Origin: an uncultured Bacteroidales bacterium
Lineage (GTDB): Bacteria > Bacteroidota > Bacteroidia > Bacteroidales > Paludibacteraceae
Direction of reading: 5' to 3'
NCBI GenBank assembly: GCA_946619625.1
Contig: CAMOMF010000231.1
Location: 1 to 10,967, forward strand
DNA length: 10,967 nt
The translations under genes were made by a program, and so were the position numbers. This document shows, piece after piece, positions 6,874 to 10,967 of the stretch. Within the stretch, counting starts at the first letter, position 1, and each line of letters starts with the position of its first letter. The notes below the pieces were generated by a model. The model saw nothing but the letters and a program-made list of their open reading frames with translations. It had not been told where the DNA came from and did not search any database.

Positions 6874-6917
6874 GTAAGGAGAGGGTAAGGAGAAGGTAAG
6901 GAGAAGGTAAGCAAAAT
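6874..6917 (+). repeat. 11-bp tandem repeat in the GT2-mlaE spacer
   Basis: Units GTAAGGAGAGG (6874), GTAAGGAGAAG (6885), GTAAGGAGAAG (6896) and a decayed GTAAGCAAAAT (6907) lie head to tail. The purine-rich GGAG core looks like a Shine-Dalgarno sequence, but no gene starts within range, so it is not a ribosome binding site. The rest of the 232-base spacer 6824-7055 holds the palindrome upstream, a T-rich stretch near 6977-6991, and the mlaE promoter. Confidence 0.85.
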
Positions 6918-7001
6918 GTTTAACAATTTTAGACATTTGTCTGCACACTTGTACTCCTACACACTGATAATCCTGTATTTTTTTATTTTTTGCCTGAAAA
7001 A

Positions 7002-7033
7002 TTTGCATATGTCAAAAAAAAGCAGTACCTTTG
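7002..7033 (+). promoter_or_regulatory. Bacteroidota sigma-ABfr type promoter for mlaEF
   Basis: TTTG at 7002-7005 and TACCTTTG at 7026-7033 match the -33 and -7 boxes of the Bacteroidota housekeeping promoter, separated by 20 bases. Transcription should start near 7039-7041, giving a leader of only about 15 bases before the ATG at 7056. The position rules out a TTG start at 6990 for the permease, since that codon lies upstream of the promoter. Confidence 0.85.
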
Positions 7034-7046
7034 CAGTCGCAAAGGT
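7027..7046. promoter_or_regulatory. Perfect inverted repeat over the mlaE -7 box and start point
   Basis: ACCTTTGC (7027-7034) and GCAAAGGT (7039-7046) are exact reverse complements around AGTC. The left arm is most of the -7 box and the right arm covers the expected transcription start, so it would act as DNA (operator-like) and not as an RNA hairpin. A GCAAA following TTTGC is, from memory, common in Bacteroidales promoters, so it may be a general promoter feature. Confidence 0.6.
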
Positions 7047-7055
7047 TTGCTGTAT

Positions 7056-7796
7056 ATGAATATACTTGAACATATTGGCGAATACGTACTGCTCATGTGG
7101 CGTGTTTTTCGTTGGCCAGACCGTCAACGCATGTTTTGGCGTCAGTACGTATTCGAACTGGATAAACAGGGTACACAGTCGGTACCCATCGACTTGATTA
7201 TCTCCGTCTTCATCGGTGCCATCATGACGTTGCAGATTAAGTTGGACATGGAGAACCCTCTCCTGCCGCGATACACCGTAGGAGTGGTCACGCGCGACAC
7301 CATGCTGCTGGAGTTCTCCTCCACCATTCTCTGCTTGATTCTGGCCGGCAAAGTGGGTTCGAACATCGCCTCTGAAATCGGCACCATGCGCATCACCGAG
7401 CAGATTGATGCCATGGAGATGATGGGTGTCAATTCCGCCAACTACCTTATACTGCCCAAGATCACCGCTTTTATCACGATGATGCCGATATTGGTGATTT
7501 TCTCCATTGCCTCTGCACTGATTGGCGGATATCTGATGGCATTGCTGGGAGGGGTGCTCACCGTGGACGAATACGTTTATGGCATCACGTACGCCTTTAT
7601 CGAGTTCCACGTACCTTACGCCATCATCAAGTCCATGATTTACGGATTTGTCATCACCAGCGTCAGTGCGTACTACGGCTATACCACCCATGGTGGCGCC
7701 TTAGAGGTGGGTAAATCATCCACCAACGCAGTGGTCAACTCCAGCGTAATCATCTTGTTCTTAGATATTTTCCTCACCAAACTGATGTTGTCATGA
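7056..7796 (+). CDS. mlaE: MlaE-type ABC transporter permease
   Basis: The 246-residue integral membrane protein carries the hallmark MlaE block at about 98-125 (GKVGSNIASEIGTMR, then ITEQIDAMEMMGV) and the conserved ending GGALEVGKSSTNAVV at about 213-227. Hydrophobic segments lie near 45-60, 85-100, 135-165, 190-207 and 228-244. MlaE dimers form the inner-membrane channel of MCE/Mla phospholipid transporters, which move lipids between inner and outer membranes to keep outer-membrane asymmetry. The start at ATG 7056 is set by the promoter just upstream, which excludes the longer TTG-initiated reading. It overlaps the ATPase gene by ATGA, as expected for subunits made in fixed ratio. The length is close to the usual 250-260 residues. 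Confidence 0.93.
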   Translation: MNILEHIGEYVLLMWRVFRWPDRQRMFWRQYVFELDKQGTQSVPIDLIISVFIGAIMTLQIKLDMENPLLPRYTVGVVTRDTMLLEFSSTILCLILAGKVGSNIASEIGTMRITEQIDAMEMMGVNSANYLILPKITAFITMMPILVIFSIASALIGGYLMALLGGVLTVDEYVYGITYAFIEFHVPYAIIKSMIYGFVITSVSAYYGYTTHGGALEVGKSSTNAVVNSSVIILFLDIFLTKLMLS

Positions 7797-8560
7797 TTGC
7801 AATCAAAGACGTACATAAGAGTTTTGACGGGCATGTCGTACTCGACTCTATCAATGCCGAGATGCACGATGGCAAGTGCAACATGATTATCGGTCAGTCG
7901 GGTTCGGGGAAAACGGTCCTGATGAAGTCTATCATCGGTCTGCACACCATCGACTCCGGACGAATCGAGTATGATGGGCGCAACCTGCCCGAGATGAAAG
8001 AACAGGAGGTCAGACTGCTCCGACGCGAAGTAGGCATGCTTTTTCAGGGTGCCGCGCTGTTTGACAGCCAGTCGGTGCTGGAGAATGTGATGTTCCCTCT
8101 TGAGATGTGGTCAGCCATGAGCCGCAAAGAGATGGAAGACCGCGCCAAGTTCTGCCTGAGCCGCGTGAACATTCAGGACACAGCGTGGGGCCTGATGCCC
8201 GCAGAGATTTCCGGTGGTATGCAGAAACGTGTCGCCATCGCACGCGCCATTGCGCTCAACCCGCACTACTTGTTCTGCGATGAGCCCAACTCGGGACTGG
8301 ACCCCAACACCAGCCTTGTCATCGACCAACTTATCCACGAGATTACGCAGGAATACAACATCTGCACCGTCATCAACTCGCACGACATGAACTCTATCAT
8401 GGAGATTGGCGACAACATCATTTTTCTGAAGCAAGGGCGGATGTGTTGGAACGGCAACAAAGACAATATCTTCCACGCCGACAACGATGACCTCAACAAT
8501 TTCGTCTTCGCCAGCAACCTCTTCAAGAAAGTCAAAGCCGCTCACGAACAACAACCATAA
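7793..8560 (+). CDS. mlaF: MlaF-type ABC transporter ATPase
   Basis: The 255-residue nucleotide-binding subunit has Walker A GQSGSGKT at 34-41, Q-loop Gln85 (LFQGAALFDSQSV, with the FDS typical of MlaF), signature ISGGMQKR at 139-146, Walker B YLFCDEP at 159-165 with catalytic Glu164, D-loop SGLDP, and H-loop His197. The Walker B extension reads DEPNSGLDP where most relatives have DEPTSGLDP. It powers MlaE in phospholipid transport at the inner membrane. It is translationally coupled to mlaE through ATGA. The usual third partner, an MCE-domain MlaD, does not follow; the next genes are peptidases. The last codons (QQP stop) start an 11-bp tandem repeat. Confidence 0.93.
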   Translation: MIAIKDVHKSFDGHVVLDSINAEMHDGKCNMIIGQSGSGKTVLMKSIIGLHTIDSGRIEYDGRNLPEMKEQEVRLLRREVGMLFQGAALFDSQSVLENVMFPLEMWSAMSRKEMEDRAKFCLSRVNIQDTAWGLMPAEISGGMQKRVAIARAIALNPHYLFCDEPNSGLDPNTSLVIDQLIHEITQEYNICTVINSHDMNSIMEIGDNIIFLKQGRMCWNGNKDNIFHADNDDLNNFVFASNLFKKVKAAHEQQP

Positions 8561-8609
8561 GATGACCATAAGATGACCATAAGATGACCATAAGATAACC
8601 ATAACATCA
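8555..8609 (+). repeat. 11-bp tandem repeat, five units, same unit as at 381-424
   Basis: CCATAAGATGA occurs three times (8555, 8566, 8577), then CCATAAGATAA (8588) and a decayed CCATAACATCA (8599). It fills most of the 65-base spacer between mlaF and the pro-domain gene. The first unit contains the mlaF stop codon (TAA 8558-8560). The unit and its placement over the upstream Pro-stop codons are the same as in the spacer at 381-424, although the genes are unrelated. Confidence 0.92.
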
Positions 8610-8625
8610 ATCATACATCAAGCAT

Positions 8626-8976
8626 ATGAAAAAAATAACACTTATATTCTCTTTCGCTCTGCTCGCGTTGGCGGCATGGTCTGTTCCTGCCAACCCGCGC
8701 CCCATGCCGTACGTACAACCTAATGGCGACACACTCATGATTCGGCTCGTTGGCGATGAACGTTTCCATTACACCACCACCGTGGACGGTTACCTCATTG
8801 CCAAGAACCGGAAGGGATATTACTGTTACGCCAAATGGGTGGAGCGAACCGAAGATGGCAAGACTTTCCGCGTGGCAAAACCCACATGCCGCAAGGCGCG
8901 TAATGCCGACAAACGAACCAAATGCGAACAACGCCGACTGGAGCGACAGAAGGCAAAACAGAACCGGAAACAATGA
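8626..8976 (+). CDS. Stand-alone secreted M6-type pro-domain (no catalytic domain)
   Basis: The 116-residue protein has a signal peptide (MKKITLIFSFALLALAAWSV, cleavage near 20-22) and then the module that normally forms the N-terminal pro-region of Bacteroidota M6 metallopeptidases: YVQPNGDTLMIRLVGDE at 29-45, then FHYTTTVDGYLIAKNRKGYY at 47-66. The same pattern is seen fused to the start of a catalytic domain in the gene at 10551 (FIQPDGTQLLLELRGDE, then YYHYLVNAQGERV). The tail (about 88-116) is very basic and rich in Arg, Lys and Gln, like the linker of the fused protein, and then stops. There is no zinc motif. Its stop overlaps the catalytic gene as ATGA. I infer an inhibitor or folding helper acting in trans on the next gene's product. 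A regular gene split late in evolution is the alternative. Confidence 0.82.
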   Translation: MKKITLIFSFALLALAAWSVPANPRPMPYVQPNGDTLMIRLVGDERFHYTTTVDGYLIAKNRKGYYCYAKWVERTEDGKTFRVAKPTCRKARNADKRTKCEQRRLERQKAKQNRKQ

Positions 8977-10538
8977 AACAACGCCTATACATAATTCTCG
9001 CCACATGGTTGTGCGCCGCGTGCACTTTTGCCGCACCCTTACACCCCATGCTTCGCGACTCTGCGGACACCGAACAAGACCGGTATCCCCTGCGCAAAAT
9101 GTTGTCTGAAGGACCTGCCCGCACGCCGGGAGTACTGAACCTGGCTCCGCGCGGATTGGTTATCCTCGCGGATTTTGCCGATGTACATTTCCGTCCGCAG
9201 AACACGCGTGCCGAGATGGACTCCATGATGAACGGAACCAGTTACACGTACTACAAGTCCATCGGTTCCGCCAGACAATATTTCCACGACCAATCGCACG
9301 GACAATACACCCCCACTTTCGATGTGGTCGGCCCCGTCCAACTGCCCGACAGCCTCCGGTACTACGGCGGAAACACAAGCGGACGCGGTTCTGACGCCAA
9401 GCCGGGGGACATGGTGCTGAAAGCGTGCTCCATTGCCAGCACCATCGATGGTGTCGATTTCAGCCTTTACGATGCCAACAACGACGGCATGCTGGATTTC
9501 GTTTATGTCATTTACGCCGGATATGGTGAGAGTGACAGCCGCGTTGATTCTCTGATCTGGCCTGCCAGCTGGACCATGCCATCGGCAGTACGTTCAGGCA
9601 AGACCTCTCTGCCGTCCAACGCACCGTCAAGCGAATACACTTTCCAAGGTAAGACGATCACTTACTACGCTTACTCATCCGAACTCAACTACTACAACAC
9701 TATTTATCGCCCCACCCCGGGTTATAGCGACAGCATCCCGCTCCGTGCCGGCATTGGTGTTTTATGTCACGAATTCGGACATGTACTCGGTCTGCCCGAC
9801 TATTACGACACTAACAATGGCACTAACTACGACGAGTTCCTCACGCCGGGCAACTGGGACATCATGGACGTAGGGGCTTACAATGAAGACGGTTATGTAC
9901 CGCCCTCCTACTCGCCACATGAGCGTTGGTGGATTGGGTGGGACACTCCCACTCTGCTCAAAGACACGCAGAACATCACCCTGCCGGCAGACAACCTTAC
10001 TTCCCTGTACCTCACCCGCAACAGGACGGCGGCATCCGCCACTACGACTGACACCATCTACTATTTGGAGAACCGCCAACAGACCGGTTGGGACAAGGGA
10101 CTCCCCGGACATGGTATGCTGATTTGGCAAGTGGTGTACAGTCCCGGTATTTGGTCCTCCAACACCCCTAATAACACCGCCCACAAGCCTCGTTACATTC
10201 CTCTTGCTGCAGATGGACAATACACATATAGCAGCAAGTCCGGACTGCAAGGCGATGACGGAGACCCCTTCCCGGGCAGTCAGAACGTCACATCGGTCTC
10301 CCTGTTTGGCAAAACGGACATTACCGATATTGCTGAAACGGACGGCGTCATTACTTTCAAGTTCTGTGGCGGAGACACCTTGGACACGGCTCTGCCTAAC
10401 CTCTCAGAAAGTACCCGCATCATGGGTATTTACAGCGTAACCGGCACATACATGGGAACGACCGTTGAAGCACTCCCTGCCGGCATTTATATCGTTCGCA
10501 AGGATGCAGGTCCGGCGGAGAAAATTGTTATCAGATAA
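8973..10538 (+). CDS. M6-family secreted metallopeptidase without pro-domain, T9SS cargo
   Basis: The ATG at 8973, overlapping the upstream TGA as ATGA, gives 521 residues with a clean signal peptide (MKQRLYIILATWLCAACTFA). The frame upstream of it would lack one. After a short linker the M6 catalytic domain begins at LAPRGLVILADFADV (57-71). The zinc site is HEFGHVLGLPD with His266, Glu267, His270 and Asp276 (HExxHxxGxxD), and the Met-turn WDIMDVG has Met298. The last 37 or so residues (GIYSVTGTYMGTTVEALPAG, then a strand ending EKIVIR) are a type A T9SS sorting domain, so the enzyme is predicted to cross the outer membrane through the Por system. The normal M6 pro-domain is missing here but is encoded by the coupled gene upstream. 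Substrate unknown; host or dietary protein is plausible. Confidence 0.88.
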   Translation: MKQRLYIILATWLCAACTFAAPLHPMLRDSADTEQDRYPLRKMLSEGPARTPGVLNLAPRGLVILADFADVHFRPQNTRAEMDSMMNGTSYTYYKSIGSARQYFHDQSHGQYTPTFDVVGPVQLPDSLRYYGGNTSGRGSDAKPGDMVLKACSIASTIDGVDFSLYDANNDGMLDFVYVIYAGYGESDSRVDSLIWPASWTMPSAVRSGKTSLPSNAPSSEYTFQGKTITYYAYSSELNYYNTIYRPTPGYSDSIPLRAGIGVLCHEFGHVLGLPDYYDTNNGTNYDEFLTPGNWDIMDVGAYNEDGYVPPSYSPHERWWIGWDTPTLLKDTQNITLPADNLTSLYLTRNRTAASATTTDTIYYLENRQQTGWDKGLPGHGMLIWQVVYSPGIWSSNTPNNTAHKPRYIPLAADGQYTYSSKSGLQGDDGDPFPGSQNVTSVSLFGKTDITDIAETDGVITFKFCGGDTLDTALPNLSESTRIMGIYSVTGTYMGTTVEALPAGIYIVRKDAGPAEKIVIR

Positions 10539-10550
10539 AAACGACATGTC

Positions 10551-10967
10551 ATGAAGAAAACCTTTCTTATCAGCGCACTCTTTTGCGTCACACAACTGAT
10601 ATGGGCGGCACCGGCAGCACCCGGAACGACCGTATTTATACAACCCGATGGCACGCAATTGTTGCTCGAACTCCGCGGAGACGAATACTACCACTACCTC
10701 GTCAACGCACAAGGTGAGCGGGTGGAAAAAGGGGCGGATGGATTCTACCGCCCGGTAGAGACGATGACGCAACAAACATTCCTGCAGCGCCGCAAAGCCG
10801 CCAAAAAGCGCCGTGACGCACGCACTCCCGCCCAAACCGAGCCAACCTATAACCCCGCCCCGCGAGGCATCGTGATAGTGGCAGGTGTTGCCGACCTGCC
10901 CCGCCCACCCGCCCCCCCCCCGCAGGGGATGGATGAGAGGGGGAAAGGCGAGAATTACACCCACGAT
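10551..10967 (+). CDS. Second M6-type metallopeptidase, N-terminal part with fused pro-domain (cut by window end)
   Basis: The frame opens at ATG 10551, twelve bases after the previous stop, and stays open for 139 residues to the end of the window. It begins with a signal peptide (MKKTFLISALFCVTQLIWAA), then the M6 pro-domain (about 28-70), a basic linker (QRRKAAKKRRDAR, 79-91) and the first strand of the catalytic domain (PAPRGIVIVAGVADL, 102-116). This strand aligns without gaps to LAPRGLVILADFADV of the upstream enzyme, and 10 residues later MDERGKGENYTHD aligns with that protein's MDSMMNGTSYTYY. The residues between (PRPPAPPPQG) come from a C-rich stretch with ten C in a row. The zinc motif lies beyond the window. 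It probably shares a transcript with the two genes upstream. Confidence 0.82.
   Translation, partial: MKKTFLISALFCVTQLIWAAPAAPGTTVFIQPDGTQLLLELRGDEYYHYLVNAQGERVEKGADGFYRPVETMTQQTFLQRRKAAKKRRDARTPAQTEPTYNPAPRGIVIVAGVADLPRPPAPPPQGMDERGKGENYTHD
10912..10921. repeat. C10 homopolymer inside the second M6 gene
   Basis: Ten C in a row sit in a C-rich stretch (from about 10897) within coding sequence, encoding part of PRPPAPPPQG. At ten C the frame continues in register with the upstream paralogue. One extra C would bring a TGA at 10934-10936; one fewer C leaves the frame open to the window end. Such tracts are prone to slippage during replication and also to sequencing error. Confidence 0.85.

Noticed and set aside
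6874..6917. GGAG-rich repeat as ribosome binding site of a small gene
   Set aside because: No start codon followed by a supported reading frame lies at suitable distance, and Bacteroidota use Shine-Dalgarno pairing little.
6990..7055. Longer MlaE start at TTG 6990
   Set aside because: The clear -33 and -7 boxes lie at 7002-7033, so the TTG would not be on the transcript. The ATG at 7056 fits family length.
8922..8972. Upstream start for the M6 catalytic gene at ATG 8922
   Set aside because: It would put 17 residues before the signal peptide and overlap the pro-domain gene by 55 bases. ATG 8973 gives a normal signal peptide and the ATGA overlap seen at other junctions.
8973..8976. Pro-domain and catalytic M6 genes being one gene broken by a frameshift
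   Set aside because: The downstream product has its own complete signal peptide immediately at the overlap, which a simple frameshift would not create.

Overview
This window looks like a chromosomal segment of a Bacteroidales bacterium (Bacteroidota). Three things point there. The only clear promoter has the Bacteroidota form (TTTG, a 20-base gap, then TAnnTTTG). One protein ends in a type IX secretion (T9SS) sorting domain. The M6 peptidases and their neighbours resemble Prevotella-like and related gut or oral Bacteroidales proteins. All supported genes are on the + strand. No RNA gene, insertion sequence or CRISPR array was seen. The longest stretch without a gene is about 230 bases.

Region 1 (1-6823) is part of a surface-polysaccharide (capsule, O-antigen or similar) locus. 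It holds the end of a family 4 glycosyltransferase, an IspD/TarI-family cytidylyltransferase, a KdsC-like HAD sugar-acid phosphatase, a NeuA-like CMP-sugar-acid synthetase, an HMGL/DmpG-type aldolase with an extra C-terminal domain, a transferase with bacterial sialyltransferase motifs, and two GT-A type glycosyltransferases. From the NeuA-like gene onward the genes overlap by 4 to 14 bases, so they are very likely one transcript. Taken together they suggest making, dephosphorylating, CMP-activating and transferring a ulosonic or nonulosonic acid. No NeuB-type synthase is visible, so the aldolase is a candidate for the carbon-carbon bond step.

Region 2 (6824-8560) starts with a spacer holding an 11-bp tandem repeat, a palindrome and a strong Bacteroidota promoter. 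The promoter drives mlaE and mlaF, the permease and ATPase of an MCE/Mla-type phospholipid ABC transporter. The two genes overlap by ATGA. No MlaD-type gene follows.

Region 3 (8626 to the window end) is a small M6-type metallopeptidase cluster. The first gene encodes only a signal peptide and an M6-type pro-domain. The second, overlapping it by ATGA, encodes an M6 catalytic protein with its own signal peptide, no pro-domain and a T9SS C-terminal domain. The third, cut by the window end, has the usual fused architecture and carries a run of ten C in its coding sequence. The split arrangement suggests a pro-domain acting in trans and is the most interesting point in the window.

Four intergenic spacers consist largely of short tandem repeats (units of 11, 15, 33 and 11 bp). 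One 11-bp unit (CCATAAGATRA) occurs at two places 8 kb apart, each time starting within the last codons of an unrelated upstream gene. Two of the repeat types contain chains of tiny start-stop reading frames that reach, or nearly reach, the next gene's start codon.
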